Part shown: in pieces, positions 44,695 through 53,903 of the stretch
Numbering within the stretch: position 1 is the first letter of the stretch
Layout of the letters: each line of letters begins with the position of its first letter
Assembly: GCF_900091515.1 (NCBI RefSeq)
Contig: NZ_LT607410.1
Coordinates: 5,332,001 to 5,396,000 of the forward strand
Direction of reading: 5' to 3'
DNA length: 64,000 nt
From: Micromonospora purpureochromogenes
GTDB taxonomy: Bacteria > Actinomycetota > Actinomycetes > Mycobacteriales > Micromonosporaceae
The notes under the pieces: generated by a model
Database searches by the model: none
Seen by the model: only the letters and a program-made list of their open reading frames with translations
What the model was told of the DNA's origin: nothing
Made by a program: the position numbers and the translations under genes

Positions 44695-46260
44695 ATGGCT
44701 CTACGACTCGCCGACGGTACCGCCTGGTCCGACACCCTCGCCCGCGCGGCGGCCGCCGTACCGGAGGCCTTCGGGCCCGAGGTCGACGGCGTCACCACCC
44801 TGCACAACCTGGTCTCCGGGCAGTGGCAGGCGGTCGGCACGCCGAGCGCCGTGCGCACGCCGATCGACAACACCGTGCTGGTCAACCTGCCCCGGTTGGA
44901 CGCCGACACCGCGCGCGCCGCGGTCGCCCATGCCGCCACCGCGCACCGCGACTGGGCGGCGACCCCGCTCGCCGAGCGCAAGGCGCGGGTCACCGAGGCG
45001 CTGGACGCCCTCACCGCGCACCGCGACCTGCTGGCCATGCTGCTGGTCTGGGAGATCGGCAAGCCCTGGCGGCTCGCCTGCGCCGACGTCGACCGCGCGC
45101 TGGACGGCGTCCGCTGGTATGTCCAGGAGATCGACCGGATGCTCGCCGACGGCCGCCAGCCGCTCCCGGGCCCGGTCAGCAACATCGCCTCCTGGAACTA
45201 CCCCATGAGTGTCCTGGTCCATGCCGAGCTGGTGCAGCTGCTCGCCGGCAACGCGGTGATCGCCAAGACCCCGTCGCAGGGCGGCGCGGTCTGCCTGACC
45301 GTGGCGCACGCCCTGATCCGCCGCGCCGGGCTCCCCGCCACCCTGCTCTCCGGCAGCGGTGAGGAACTCTCCGAGGTGCTCGTCCGGGCGCCCGAGATCG
45401 GCGCCGTCGCGTTCGTCGGCGGGCGGTCCAACGGCGGCAAGGTGGCCGCCGCGCTGCTCGACACCGACAAGCGGCACTTCATCGAGCAGGAGGGCCTGAA
45501 CGCCTGGGGCGTCTGGAACTTCTCCCAGTGGGACCTGCTCGCCGCGCACCTGAAGAAGGGCTTCGAGTACGGCAAGCAGCGCTGCACCGCGTACCCCCGG
45601 TTCGTGGTCCAGCGTGACCTGGTCGACGAGTTCCTCGACATGTACCTGCCGGTGGTGCGCTCCGTCCGGTTCGGACACCCGCTCGCGGTGGACGAGAATT
45701 GGTCGGTGGGCGACCCGCTGCCCGAGCTGGACTTCGGCCCGCTGATCAGCGCCGCCAAGGCCGAGGAACTGCGCCGCAAGGTCGACGAGGCGGTACGCGG
45801 CGGCGCCGTACCGCTGCACCGCGGCAAGCTCGACGGCGCGCCCTTCCTCGACGGGCAGGACACCTCGGCGTACGTGGCGCCGGCGGTGCTGCTCGCTCCG
45901 CCCGGCCGGTCCCGGCTGATGCACGCGGAGCCCTTCGGCCCGGTCGACACCATCGTCGTGGTGGACACCACCGACGAGCTGCTGGCCGCCATGAACGCGT
46001 CCAACGGCGCGCTGGTGGCCTCGCTCGCCTGCGACGACGAGGAGCTGGCCGGCAAGCTCGCGGTGGACCTCCAGGCGTTCAAGGTGGGCATCAACAAGCC
46101 GCGTTCCCGGGGCGACCGGGAGGAGCCGTTCGGCGGCCGGGGCGCCTCCTGGAAGGGCGCCTTCGTCGGCGGCGACCTGCTGGTGCAGGCGGTCACCCAG
46201 GGCGGCGACGACCGGCTCTACGGCAACTTCCCGGACTACAGCAGCTACCCGGCCACCTGA
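44695..46260 (+). CDS. Aldehyde dehydrogenase family protein
   Basis: A 521-residue ALDH. The oxyanion Asn is in ASWNYPMSV, the NAD-site Lys in VIAKTPSQGG, the general-base Glu in HFIEQEGLN and the catalytic Cys in YGKQRCTAYPRF. It should oxidise an aldehyde with NAD(P); the substrate is unknown. The EQEG and QRC motifs differ slightly from the ELGG and GQxC consensus, so it belongs to a diverged branch. GAGGAG lies 9 nt before the ATG. A VOC gene follows after 20 bp. Confidence 0.93.
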   Translation: MALRLADGTAWSDTLARAAAAVPEAFGPEVDGVTTLHNLVSGQWQAVGTPSAVRTPIDNTVLVNLPRLDADTARAAVAHAATAHRDWAATPLAERKARVTEALDALTAHRDLLAMLLVWEIGKPWRLACADVDRALDGVRWYVQEIDRMLADGRQPLPGPVSNIASWNYPMSVLVHAELVQLLAGNAVIAKTPSQGGAVCLTVAHALIRRAGLPATLLSGSGEELSEVLVRAPEIGAVAFVGGRSNGGKVAAALLDTDKRHFIEQEGLNAWGVWNFSQWDLLAAHLKKGFEYGKQRCTAYPRFVVQRDLVDEFLDMYLPVVRSVRFGHPLAVDENWSVGDPLPELDFGPLISAAKAEELRRKVDEAVRGGAVPLHRGKLDGAPFLDGQDTSAYVAPAVLLAPPGRSRLMHAEPFGPVDTIVVVDTTDELLAAMNASNGALVASLACDDEELAGKLAVDLQAFKVGINKPRSRGDREEPFGGRGASWKGAFVGGDLLVQAVTQGGDDRLYGNFPDYSSYPAT

Positions 46261-46280
46261 GGCGGCGCTGACCTCGGCCG

Positions 46281-46685
46281 ATGGCACGGATCGAGCAGAT
46301 CTCGCTGGGCGTGACCGACGACCGCCGCGCCGGCCGGTTCTGGGCCGCGGCCCTGGGCTACGTGCGTCGGCCGCCGCGCCACGACGGCGACGACTGGATC
46401 GTGGTCGAGCCACCACCCGGGGTCCCCGGCGCGGCGATCGCGATGGACGTCAGCGACAGCCCGGTGGCCGAGTTCCCCCGCGTCCACCTCGACCTGGACG
46501 CGGGGGACCGCGACCTCGACGACGAGGTGGCGCGGCTGGTCGCGCTCGGGGCGCAACGGGTCGACTGGCGGCACTACCCGGCCGAGCCGGAACTGGGCCA
46601 GCTGCCCTACGTCGTGCTCGCCGACACCGAGGGGAACCGATTCTGCGTCTCGGGTCACCGCCGCGCCGGGTTCTTCTTCGGCTGA
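46281..46685 (+). CDS. VOC/glyoxalase-like domain protein
   Basis: A 134-residue protein with a single VOC domain pair: RIEQISLGVTDDRRAGRFWAAALGY at the start, RVHLDLDAGDRDLDDEVARLVALGA in the middle and VLADTEGNRFCVSG near the end. It resembles the glyoxalase-like family PF18029. It starts 20 bp after the ALDH stop and no separate promoter is seen, so it may be cotranscribed. The substrate is unknown. Confidence 0.88.
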   Translation: MARIEQISLGVTDDRRAGRFWAAALGYVRRPPRHDGDDWIVVEPPPGVPGAAIAMDVSDSPVAEFPRVHLDLDAGDRDLDDEVARLVALGAQRVDWRHYPAEPELGQLPYVVLADTEGNRFCVSGHRRAGFFFG

Positions 46686-46690
46686 CCCGG

Positions 46691-46771
46691 ACGGCGAGCC
46701 TTCGCGGCTCGCCGTGACGGGTCCCGCTGCGGTTCGCCGTGGCGGCGTTCCTCTGCGGCTCGGCGTGGCGG
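46691..46771. repeat. Hairpin and three tandem 25-26-bp units
   Basis: ACGGCGAGCC (46691-46700) pairs perfectly with 46706-46715, a likely terminator of the VOC gene. Starting at 46704, 46729 and 46755 are three degenerate tandem units of the form GCGG(C/T)TCG(C/G)CGTG(A/G)CGG. No gene overlaps them. Confidence 0.65.
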
Positions 46772-46795
46772 GGCCGCCGCCGACCGCCGGACATG

Positions 46796-46824
46796 GGCAG
46801 GGCCCCCGCACCGGGGGCCCTGCC
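46796..46824. terminator. Perfect 13-bp hairpin terminator
   Basis: GGCAGGGCCCCCG (46796-46808) pairs perfectly with 46812-46824 around a 3-nt loop. It lies between the convergent VOC and ACT-GNAT genes (stops 46685 and 46958) and can serve both. Confidence 0.8.
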
Positions 46825-46957
46825 GATTCACCGTCCCCCGCACCGGAGGTCGGCCCGCTGACGCCGGGCGACGTGGTACGCCACCCGGCGCCGGTGAGGG
46901 TCGCCCGCGCCGCCGCCGGGTGCTGGTACCCGGGCCGGCGCGGCCACGACCGTCGTC

Positions 46958-48055
46958 TCAGCCCGCCCGGTCTCCCCGGGTGGTCGCGTCCGCCTGCCGA
47001 GGCAGGGCACGCCGCCCCGGCCCCTCGGGGCGGGCGGCCAGCGGCACCGTCAAGGTGAGCAGCGCACCGTCCCGCTCGATCGGCGTCGACCGCCCGAGCC
47101 GGCGCACGGTGCGCAGCATCGGGGTGTTCTCCGCCTGGACGTGCAGCACCACGGCCGCGTACCCGGACCGGCCGGCCTGTCCGAGCAGCCGGCGCAACAG
47201 CGCCGACCCGAGGCCACGGTGCTGCCAGTCGTCGCGCACCAGCAGGGCCGCCTCGGCCTCGTCGCCCTCGCCGAGCAGGTTGGCCATCGCCACCACGGAC
47301 TCCCCCGCACCGGAGCCGGTCGTCGCCACCAGCGTGGTCCCCCGGGTCGGCTCCAGCAGCCGGCGCATCCGGCTCGGCGACGGCAACGCGCCCCCGCCGA
47401 GATAGCGGCGCTGGCGGCTGCGCGCCGAGGACGCCTCGTGCAGGTGGACCACGCCGGCCAGGTCGTCGACGGTGGCCGGGCGAACCACCACCTCCCCGCC
47501 GTCGGGCAGCACCAGGGTCACCCGGTCGGCCTCGCGGCGGGCCGCGGTGGCCGCCAGCTCGACCAGCGCCTGCGCCCGGGCGTACTCCGCCGGCGTGAAG
47601 CTGGGCGCCCTCCGGCGCAGCTCGTACGACCCGCCGCACGGGTCGGCCACCAGCATGCTCGCCGCGCCGACACCGCCGTGCGGGACGGCCCGCGCCGGTC
47701 GCCAGGTCACCTCGTCCGCGCCGAGCAGGGCGCGCAGCATCTCCCCGGTCGCGTCCGGGTCCCGGACCAGCCGGGTGGCCAGCCCGAGCACCCTTGTCGG
47801 CTGATCCACCAGGCCACGCGCCTCGCTGCGCGCCACCCAGCAGTCCCGCCCCCGGCCCCGTTCCACGGCGGCCACCAGCTCCGCCTCGCCCACCGCGTCC
47901 GGCGCGTCGACGAGGAAGTCGTCGACCGCCCCGGCCTCGGTGGTGTGCACCTGCACGGTGAGGATGTTGACCCCCCGCAACGCAAGACTCGCCGTGAGCA
48001 CCGACAGGTAGCCCGGCCGGTCGTCCACGGTTGCTCGAATCCGCCACAGCGCCAT
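46958..48055 (-). CDS. ACT-GNAT acetyltransferase (amino-acid-regulated type)
   Basis: A 365-residue fusion. The N-terminal part (about 1-140) is ACT-like: RIRATVDDRPGYLSVLTASLALRGVNIL and a second half with DFLVDAP. The C-terminal GNAT domain (about 190-330) has VVVRPATVDDLAGVVHLHEASS and DDWQHRGLGSALLRRLLGQAG, the acetyl-CoA loop. In Micromonospora aurantiaca a protein of this build is a lysine acetyltransferase controlled by Cys and Arg (known from the literature). It should acetylate protein Lys in response to amino acids. The ATG at 48055 follows GGGAG. It is downstream of another ACT gene with 89 bp between. Confidence 0.88.
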   Translation of the reverse strand: MALWRIRATVDDRPGYLSVLTASLALRGVNILTVQVHTTEAGAVDDFLVDAPDAVGEAELVAAVERGRGRDCWVARSEARGLVDQPTRVLGLATRLVRDPDATGEMLRALLGADEVTWRPARAVPHGGVGAASMLVADPCGGSYELRRRAPSFTPAEYARAQALVELAATAARREADRVTLVLPDGGEVVVRPATVDDLAGVVHLHEASSARSRQRRYLGGGALPSPSRMRRLLEPTRGTTLVATTGSGAGESVVAMANLLGEGDEAEAALLVRDDWQHRGLGSALLRRLLGQAGRSGYAAVVLHVQAENTPMLRTVRRLGRSTPIERDGALLTLTVPLAARPEGPGRRALPRQADATTRGDRAG

Positions 48056-48144
48056 GTCCGCTCCCTTCCCCGCCTAAGACACTGCCGGGTCGCTGTTGCC
48101 ACGCCGTTGCCCGGCGGTGACACCCCGGGAACCGTTGCCCGCGC

Positions 48145-48846
48145 TCAGGTGACGCTGGTCACCGAGGGCGCCCCGACCAGGTCGAGCCGGTCGCCGAGGA
48201 TCACCGCGCTGGCCCGGACCAGCTGGGCCAGCCGGTCCACCTCGGTGGAGTGGAAGGCGGCCGCGGTCAGCGGCTCGGTGTGCTCGCGCGCGACCACCAG
48301 CACCAGGCCGTTGCGGCCGAACGGCGCGATCGCGTAGTGGCTGGCGTCGGCGCCGGTCAGCGCCCGCGCCCGCAGCGGGGTCACCTCGGGCAGCAGCGGC
48401 GGCTGGGGCGCCCGCCAACTCGCGTGCCCCACCGTCGCCGTCCCCGCACCGGCCCGCGAGGCCCAGTCCATCGGGACGACCGCGGCCACCGCCCAGTCGG
48501 CGGCGAGCAGCCCGGGCACCGCGTCGACCAGGGTGGCCACCCCGTCGGCGGGGTTCGCGGCGACCTGGGCCAGCAGCTCGGCGTCCTGGCCGGTCGTGGT
48601 CGGCGCGCCGATCGCCCGCCAGACCCCGTCCACCTGTACCCCGGGGATGGCGGCCAGACCCGCCAGCAACCGCTCCACCCGGGCGGCGCCCGGCCAGACC
48701 ACGGTGAAGTCGTCCACCGCCCGGCCGCCGAGCCGTTCCAGGACGACCACCTGGACGATGTCGGCGCCGGAGACGCCGAGCGTCCGGGCCACCTGGCCGA
48801 GCGTGCCGGGACGGTCCGGCAGGGTCACCCGAACTCTCAGCAACAT
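48145..48846 (-). CDS. ACT domain-containing protein
   Basis: A 233-residue protein. The N-terminal about 70 residues form an ACT domain (RVRVTLPDRPGTLGQVARTLGVSGADIVQVVVLE). The remaining 150 residues do not match a domain I recognise; the end (TAAAFHSTEVDRLAQLVRASAVILGDRL) looks like an amphipathic helix, perhaps a GAF-like remnant. The ATG at 48846 follows GGAGGG. It precedes the ACT-GNAT gene on the same strand. Amino acid sensing is likely, but a direct partner role is inference. Confidence 0.8.
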   Translation of the reverse strand: MLLRVRVTLPDRPGTLGQVARTLGVSGADIVQVVVLERLGGRAVDDFTVVWPGAARVERLLAGLAAIPGVQVDGVWRAIGAPTTTGQDAELLAQVAANPADGVATLVDAVPGLLAADWAVAAVVPMDWASRAGAGTATVGHASWRAPQPPLLPEVTPLRARALTGADASHYAIAPFGRNGLVLVVAREHTEPLTAAAFHSTEVDRLAQLVRASAVILGDRLDLVGAPSVTSVT

Positions 48847-48959
48847 GTCTGTCCCTCCGCTCGGCGGGCCGACCGTGGCGGCCGGCAGGCTGGGCACCAG
48901 CCTGCTGGTTGACCATTTCGCCCCTGTTGCAGCGGCATGTCCCGGGGGGAAATCCCGGC

Positions 48960-48988
48960 TTGACAAGAAAGCTGAGCTGCCATCAACT
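48960..48988 (+). promoter_or_regulatory. Leaderless promoter of the phosphotransferase
   Basis: TTGACA (48960-48965) and TCAACT (48983-48988) are separated by 17 nt and the ATG at 48995 follows after 6 nt. The consensus -35 makes this the best promoter in the right half of the window. Confidence 0.75.
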
Positions 48989-48994
48989 ATTCGG

Positions 48995-50113
48995 ATGACT
49001 GATCCGGCCGTCGACGCGCTCCGGCCGGGAAGTTCTCCGGCCGCCCCCGACACCGCGCCCACCGCCGCCGGGCGGAACGGGTCCCCCAGGGGGCTGGACC
49101 TCGACCGGCTCGCCGGCTACCTGGCCACCCACCGGCCCGAGCTGGCCGACGGGCCGCTGTCGGCCACCCTGATCGCCGGGGGCAAGTCGAACCTGACCTA
49201 CCTGCTGCGCGCCGGCGAGCGGGAGTTGGTGCTGCGCCGACCCCCGCTGGGGCACGTGCTGGCCACCGCGCACGACATGGCCCGCGAGTTCCGGGTGATC
49301 TCCGCCCTCGCGCCCACCGACGTGCCGGTCCCCGCGGCGCTGCTGCACTGCGCCGACACCGACGTGATCGGCGCGCCGTTCTACCTGATGGAGCGGGTCC
49401 ACGGCGAGGTCTTCCGCAGCCGCGCCCAGACCGACCCGCTCTCGCCCGAGCAGCGGCGCGACCTGGCCCTGGCGATGATGGACACCCTCGCCGCGCTGCA
49501 CACCGTCGACGCGGCCACGGTCGGGCTGGCCGACTTCGGCCGCCCCGACGGCTACCTCGGCCGGCAGGTACGTCGCTGGGCGGGCCAGCTCGACCGGTCC
49601 CGCAGCCGGCCGCTGCCCGGCATCGACGAGCTGCGCGACCTGCTCGGCGGCACCGTTCCGGAGGGCGCCGACGCCGGACGGATCGTGCACGGCGACTACC
49701 GGCTGGACAACCTCCTCACCACCGTCGACCCGGTCTCGGTGCGCGCCGTGCTCGACTGGGAGATGGCCACCCTCGGCGACCCGCTGGCCGACCTCGGCCT
49801 GCTGCTGACCTACTGGGACGTGCTCGGCGACAGCGACCTCGCCGCCGGCAACCCGGTCGCCGACGGCCTCGGCCCGCGCGCCGGCTTCCCCACCGGCGCC
49901 GAGCTCATCGAGCGGTACGCCGGCCGCAGCGACGTCGACGTCGGGCCGCTGCACTGGCACGTCGCGCTCGGTTGCTTCAAGCTCGCGGTGATCTGCGAGG
50001 GCATCCACTACCGGCACACCCTCGGGCAGACGCTCGGCCCCGGCTTCGACCGCATCGGCGACATGGTGGCCCCGCTGGTCGAGTACGGCCTCCGCGCGGC
50101 CCGGCAGAACTGA
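48995..50113 (+). CDS. ACAD10-like phosphotransferase family protein
   Basis: A 372-residue protein with the aminoglycoside-phosphotransferase/kinase fold as in the N-terminal part of ACAD10/11. It has GGKSNLTYLLRAGERELVLRRPP (nucleotide loop and Lys region), FYLMERVHGEVF (hinge), VHGDYRLDNLL (catalytic Asp) and VLDWEMATLGDPLADLGLLLTYW (metal-binding DxD). Such proteins probably phosphorylate 4-hydroxy acyl-CoA or similar small molecules rather than aminoglycosides. It is read from a leaderless promoter at 48960. Terminator and repeat DNA follow. Confidence 0.9.
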   Translation: MTDPAVDALRPGSSPAAPDTAPTAAGRNGSPRGLDLDRLAGYLATHRPELADGPLSATLIAGGKSNLTYLLRAGERELVLRRPPLGHVLATAHDMAREFRVISALAPTDVPVPAALLHCADTDVIGAPFYLMERVHGEVFRSRAQTDPLSPEQRRDLALAMMDTLAALHTVDAATVGLADFGRPDGYLGRQVRRWAGQLDRSRSRPLPGIDELRDLLGGTVPEGADAGRIVHGDYRLDNLLTTVDPVSVRAVLDWEMATLGDPLADLGLLLTYWDVLGDSDLAAGNPVADGLGPRAGFPTGAELIERYAGRSDVDVGPLHWHVALGCFKLAVICEGIHYRHTLGQTLGPGFDRIGDMVAPLVEYGLRAARQN

Positions 50114-50285
50114 CGACGGCGGGTTCGACACCCGCCCCGCCGAGCCGCTGGACGCCGGCCCCGCCCGCCAACTCCGCCTGCGCGACCGCCCCGACGAGGC
50201 CCACGCGGCATCCCGCACCAAGCGCGAACTCGGCCACCGGACCCCGCACTCCCACCCCCCGCGTCACCCGCGCCCCGCGTCACCC

Positions 50286-50332
50286 GCGCCCCGCGCCCCG
50301 CGCCCCGCGCCCCGCGCCCCGCGCCCCGCGCC
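50286..50332 (+). repeat. Heptamer GCGCCCC tandem array
   Basis: Six complete and one partial copies of GCGCCCC in a row (50286-50332), preceded by two copies of a unit containing GCGTCACCC. It is a simple-sequence tract and may vary in copy number between strains. Confidence 0.9.
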
Positions 50333-50343
50333 TGCACTTTCAG

Positions 50344-50383
50344 AGAAAGCGTGGCTATTCACGGCCGAATAGCCACGCTTTCT
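50344..50383. terminator. Perfect 17-bp hairpin between convergent genes
   Basis: AGAAAGCGTGGCTATTC (50344-50360) pairs perfectly with 50367-50383 around ACGGCC. The stem is bounded by A-rich and T-rich ends (AGAAAG and CTTTCT), as in intrinsic terminators of both strands. It lies between the phosphotransferase (stop 50113) and LacI gene (stop 50485). Confidence 0.85.
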
Positions 50384-50484
50384 TGCGCGCCTTGTAGGGA
50401 GTGCGGCACGCGGCGCGCGGTTAGGGTGCGGCGCGCGGGTGACGGCGTGGCGTCGGAGGGTGGGGGCGCGCAGTGCCCGGGGGG

Positions 50485-51531
50485 TCAGGCGGAGGTGCGG
50501 TGGATGAGTTGGGTGTCGAGGAGGATGTGGGGGGCGGGGATCTCGTCGCCGCGGATGCGGGCGACCAGCAGGCGCGCCATCTGGCGGCCCATCTCCTCGA
50601 CCGGCTGGAAGACGGTGGTCAGCGGCGGGTCGGCCTGGCGGGCGATCGGGGCGTCGTCGAAGCCGATGACCGCGACGTCCTCGGGCACCCGACGCCCCGC
50701 CTCGCGCAGGGTACGCAACGCGCCGAACGCCATCAGGTCGGACGCGACGAAGACCGCGTCCAGGTCGGGGCAGACCTCCAGCAGCCGGCGCATCCCGGCC
50801 GCGCCGCTGCCCTCGCTGAAGTCCCCGTACGCGATCATGCGGGGGTCGACCTCGGCCCCGGCGGCCCGGACGGCGTCCCGGTAGCCGGCGAGACGGGCCA
50901 GGCCGGCGCCCATGTCCTGCGGGCCGGCGATGGTGGCGATCCGGCGTCGGCCCCGCTGGGCCAGGTGCTCCACCGCCTGCCGCGCGCCGCCGACGTTGTC
51001 CACGTCGACGAACCAGGACGGCTGTGCCCCGGGCTGGAGCATCCGCGCCGGCCGGCCGCCGAGCACGGTCGGCAGGTCGCGCTCCTCCAGCAGCGTGGGC
51101 AGCGGGTCGGAGTCGTGCAGCGACAGCAGCAGCACCCCGTCCACGTGCTGGTTGGTCAGGTGGTGCTCGACCCGTTCCCGCTCGATCGGGGACTGCACCA
51201 TCGCCAGCCAGAGCTGCAACGGCGTCTCCAGCAGCCCGGAGCTGACGCCGCGGACGATGCCGGCGAAGAACGGCTCGGTGAAGACCCGGTCGCCGGACTC
51301 GGAGACCACCAGGGCCACCGAGTCGGTCCGCTGGGTTACCAGCGCCCGGGCGGCCCGGTTCGGCACGTACCCCAGTTCCGCGATGGCCTGCTGGACCGCG
51401 GCCCGAGCCTCCGGACTGACCTGCGGCGAGCCGTTGACGACCCGGGAGACCGTGCCGCGCCCGACGCCCGCGCGGGCGGCGACCGCGTCGAGGGTCGGGC
51501 GCCCGAGCGACCGGGTGCGCTGCGTTGTCAT
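50485..51531 (-). CDS. LacI family repressor of the beta-glucoside operon
   Basis: A 348-residue LacI regulator. HTH residues are PTLDAVAARAGVGRGTVSRVVNGSPQVS, the hinge helix is NRAARALVTQRTDS, and the periplasmic-binding-like domain spans about 65-348 with VPEDVAVIGFDDAPIARQADPPLTTV. It probably resembles CebR of Streptomyces. Two TGGGA(A/G)CG(C/T)TCCCA operators lie at the operon promoter (56406 and 56460). GGAGGAGC precedes the ATG at 51531. It is the last gene of the run, 88 bp after the GH1 gene, so it may be cotranscribed and lie within its own regulon. Confidence 0.93.
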   Translation of the reverse strand: MTTQRTRSLGRPTLDAVAARAGVGRGTVSRVVNGSPQVSPEARAAVQQAIAELGYVPNRAARALVTQRTDSVALVVSESGDRVFTEPFFAGIVRGVSSGLLETPLQLWLAMVQSPIERERVEHHLTNQHVDGVLLLSLHDSDPLPTLLEERDLPTVLGGRPARMLQPGAQPSWFVDVDNVGGARQAVEHLAQRGRRRIATIAGPQDMGAGLARLAGYRDAVRAAGAEVDPRMIAYGDFSEGSGAAGMRRLLEVCPDLDAVFVASDLMAFGALRTLREAGRRVPEDVAVIGFDDAPIARQADPPLTTVFQPVEEMGRQMARLLVARIRGDEIPAPHILLDTQLIHRTSA

Positions 51532-51619
51532 CGTCTGCTCCTCCGACGTCGGGCGGATCCGCGCCACCCGTGGGGAGCGGGTGGGCGCGGAGCCGCCCGG
51601 AGAACTGGCTGGCCTTCGC

Positions 51620-53053
51620 CTATTGTGCGGCCAGACCGTTACGTCGGATCACCTCGGCGTACCACCTGGCGCTGGACTTGGGGATACGGGCCTGACTGTC
51701 GTAGTCGACCCAGACCATCCCGAACCGCTTGGTGTAGCCCCAGGCCCATTCGAAATTATCCATCAGCGACCAGGCGAAGTAGCCGCGCAGGGGCACCCCG
51801 GCGCTGATCGCCTCGTGCGCCGCCCGCAGGTGGGCGTCGAAGTACGCCAGCCGGTCGACGTCGTCGACCTGCCCGTCGATGACCGCGTCGACGAAGGCGG
51901 AGCCGTTCTCGGTGACGTAGAGCGGCAGGTCGGTGTACTCCTCGTGGACCCGGCGCAGCGTCTCGGTCAGACCGGGGGCGTCGATCTCCCAGTCCATGTC
52001 GGTGACCGGCACGCCCCGGGTGACGAACCGGACGTCCTCGCTGCCCGGCCAGCACGACGGCGCCCGCCAGTACGGCTCCGGCTCGGCGCCCTCGACCGGG
52101 GCGGCGACCACGTGCCGGCTGTAGTAGTTGACGCCGACCAGGTCCAGCGGGGTGGAGATGACCGCCAGGTCGCCGTCGCGCACGTGCCCGAAGTCGGTGA
52201 CCTCGCGCAGGTCGGCGGCGAGGTCGGTCGGGTACGACCCGCGCAGCACCGGGTCGAGGAAGAACCGGTTGGCCAGCGCGTCGATCCGCCGGGCCGCGTC
52301 GACGTCGGCGGGCGCGTCGCTGGCCGGGGTGACCGGGTAGAGATTGACGGTGATGCCGAGCTGGGCCTGCGGCCGGGACGCGCGCAGCGCCTGCACCGCC
52401 AGCCCGTGGCCGAGCATCAGATGGTGCCCGGCGCGGACGGCGTCCGCCCCGTCGGAGCGGCCGGGCGCGTGCACGCCCGAGCCGTAGCCGAGGAACGCCG
52501 AGCACCAGGGCTCGTTCAGCGTCGTCCAGTACGTCACCCGGTCGCCGAGGGCGTCCGCGACGAGTTCGGCGTAGTCGGCGAACCGGCCGGCGGTGTCCCG
52601 GGCCGGCCAGCCGCCGGCGTCCTCCAGTGGCTGGGGCAGGTCCCAGTGGTAGAGGGTCAGCCAGGGCTCGATGCCGTGCCCGAGCAGCTCGTCCACGAGC
52701 CGCCGGTAGAAGTCGAGGCCCTCGGCGTTGGCCGGGCCCGAGCCGCCCGGCTGCACCCGCGGCCAGGACACCGAGAACCGGTACGACTTCAGGCCCAGCT
52801 CGGCCATCAGCCGGACGTCCGACGGCATCCGGTGGTAGTGGTCGCAGGCCACGTCACCGGTGTGCCCGGCGACCACCCGCCCCTCGGTGTGGCTGAACGT
52901 GTCCCAGATCGACGGGGTCCGGCCACCCTCGGTGGCCGCCCCCTCGATCTGGTACGCGGCGGTCGCCGCGCCCCACAGGAAGCCGGGCGGGAAGATCAGT
53001 TCCGGCCCCTGGTCGAGTACGCCGACTGCGGGCGGGTGGTCTGGGTTGCTCAC
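51620..53053 (-). CDS. GH1 family beta-glucosidase
   Basis: A 477-residue intracellular glycoside hydrolase of family 1, with no signal peptide. The acid/base Glu is in TLNEPWC and the nucleophile Glu in [24 protein letters not shown] at the N-terminus and [22 protein letters not shown] near the C-terminus are typical. It should hydrolyse cellobiose or other beta-glucosides brought in by the transporter. The GTG at 53053 overlaps the permease stop (GTGA), so it is translationally coupled. Confidence 0.96.
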   Translation of the reverse strand: MSNPDHPPAVGVLDQGPELIFPPGFLWGAATAAYQIEGAATEGGRTPSIWDTFSHTEGRVVAGHTGDVACDHYHRMPSDVRLMAELGLKSYRFSVSWPRVQPGGSGPANAEGLDFYRRLVDELLGHGIEPWLTLYHWDLPQPLEDAGGWPARDTAGRFADYAELVADALGDRVTYWTTLNEPWCSAFLGYGSGVHAPGRSDGADAVRAGHHLMLGHGLAVQALRASRPQAQLGITVNLYPVTPASDAPADVDAARRIDALANRFFLDPVLRGSYPTDLAADLREVTDFGHVRDGDLAVISTPLDLVGVNYYSRHVVAAPVEGAEPEPYWRAPSCWPGSEDVRFVTRGVPVTDMDWEIDAPGLTETLRRVHEEYTDLPLYVTENGSAFVDAVIDGQVDDVDRLAYFDAHLRAAHEAISAGVPLRGYFAWSLMDNFEWAWGYTKRFGMVWVDYDSQARIPKSSARWYAEVIRRNGLAAQ

Positions 53054-53892
53054 GACTTGACGGCACCTTCCATGATCCCGCCAATGATCTGGCGGCCGAA
53101 CAGGGCGAACACGATCACCAACGGCACGGTACCGATGGCGGTCGCGGCGAACACCTGCGAGTAGTCGGTGTAGTAGGCGTACGAGAGGAACGCCAGGGAC
53201 ACCTGCAGGGTCGGATTCTCCGGGGTGAGCACGGCGTACGGCCACAGGTAAGAGTTCCAGGTCTCCATGAAGGTGAGCAGGCCGAGCACGGCTGCGGCCG
53301 GGCGCAGCGCGGGCAGCACGATGTTCCAGAAGATCCGGAAGGTGCCGGCCCCGTCGACCCGGCCGGCCTCGATCAGCTCGTCGGAGATGGCCTGGGTGGC
53401 GTACTGCCGCATCATGAACACGCCGAAGGCGCTGACCAGGAAGGGCACGGTCACCGCGTAGAGGGTGTCGTACCAGCCGAGGTCCTGGATCATGCCCCAG
53501 AGCGGGATCAGGCCCAGCTGGGTCGGGATCATCATGGTCACGATGATCGACAGCAGCAGGATGTTGCGGCCCCGGAAGCGCAGCTTGGCGAAGGCGAAGC
53601 CGGCCAGCGACCCGGTGATCACCACCGAGACGGTCACCACGCCGGCCACGATCACCGAGTTGAGCAGGCCGGTGAGGAAGTTCGCGGCGTCGTTGTCGAG
53701 CACCCGGTCGAAGTTGTCGCCGAACGCGCCGCCCGGGGTGACCGGCGGCGGCACGTCGTTGATCGAGTCCAGGCTGCGGGTGGCGATGACGACCATGTAG
53801 TAGAAGGGGTAGATCGAGAAGAGCACCGCCAGCACGAGGGCGACGTACATCAGCGGGCTGGTGCGCCAGAGGCGCTGGGACGCGGAGTTCAC
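53050..53892 (-). CDS. Carbohydrate ABC transporter permease (MalG type)
   Basis: A 280-residue membrane protein with six helices. The EAA loop, [25 protein letters not shown], binds the ATPase. GTG 53892 follows GAGGAG by 7 nt. It forms the second half of the permease pair. The MsiK-type ATPase is not in the window, as is usual in actinomycete sugar importers. Confidence 0.95.
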   Translation of the reverse strand: MNSASQRLWRTSPLMYVALVLAVLFSIYPFYYMVVIATRSLDSINDVPPPVTPGGAFGDNFDRVLDNDAANFLTGLLNSVIVAGVVTVSVVITGSLAGFAFAKLRFRGRNILLLSIIVTMMIPTQLGLIPLWGMIQDLGWYDTLYAVTVPFLVSAFGVFMMRQYATQAISDELIEAGRVDGAGTFRIFWNIVLPALRPAAAVLGLLTFMETWNSYLWPYAVLTPENPTLQVSLAFLSYAYYTDYSQVFAATAIGTVPLVIVFALFGRQIIGGIMEGAVKS

Positions 53893-53903
53893 CCGGTCGC
53901 TCC

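Larger units (their letters stand above)
50114..50484. other. 371-bp intergenic region with microsatellite and hairpin
   Basis: There is no gene. It contains the heptamer array (50286-50332) and the 17-bp hairpin (50344-50383), listed separately. The first 150 bp are GC-rich, low-complexity DNA in which I see no other element. Confidence 0.6.

Noticed and set aside
50286-50332. The GCGCCCC repeats as a CRISPR array.
   Set aside because: The unit is 7 bp long without spacers, and no cas gene is present.
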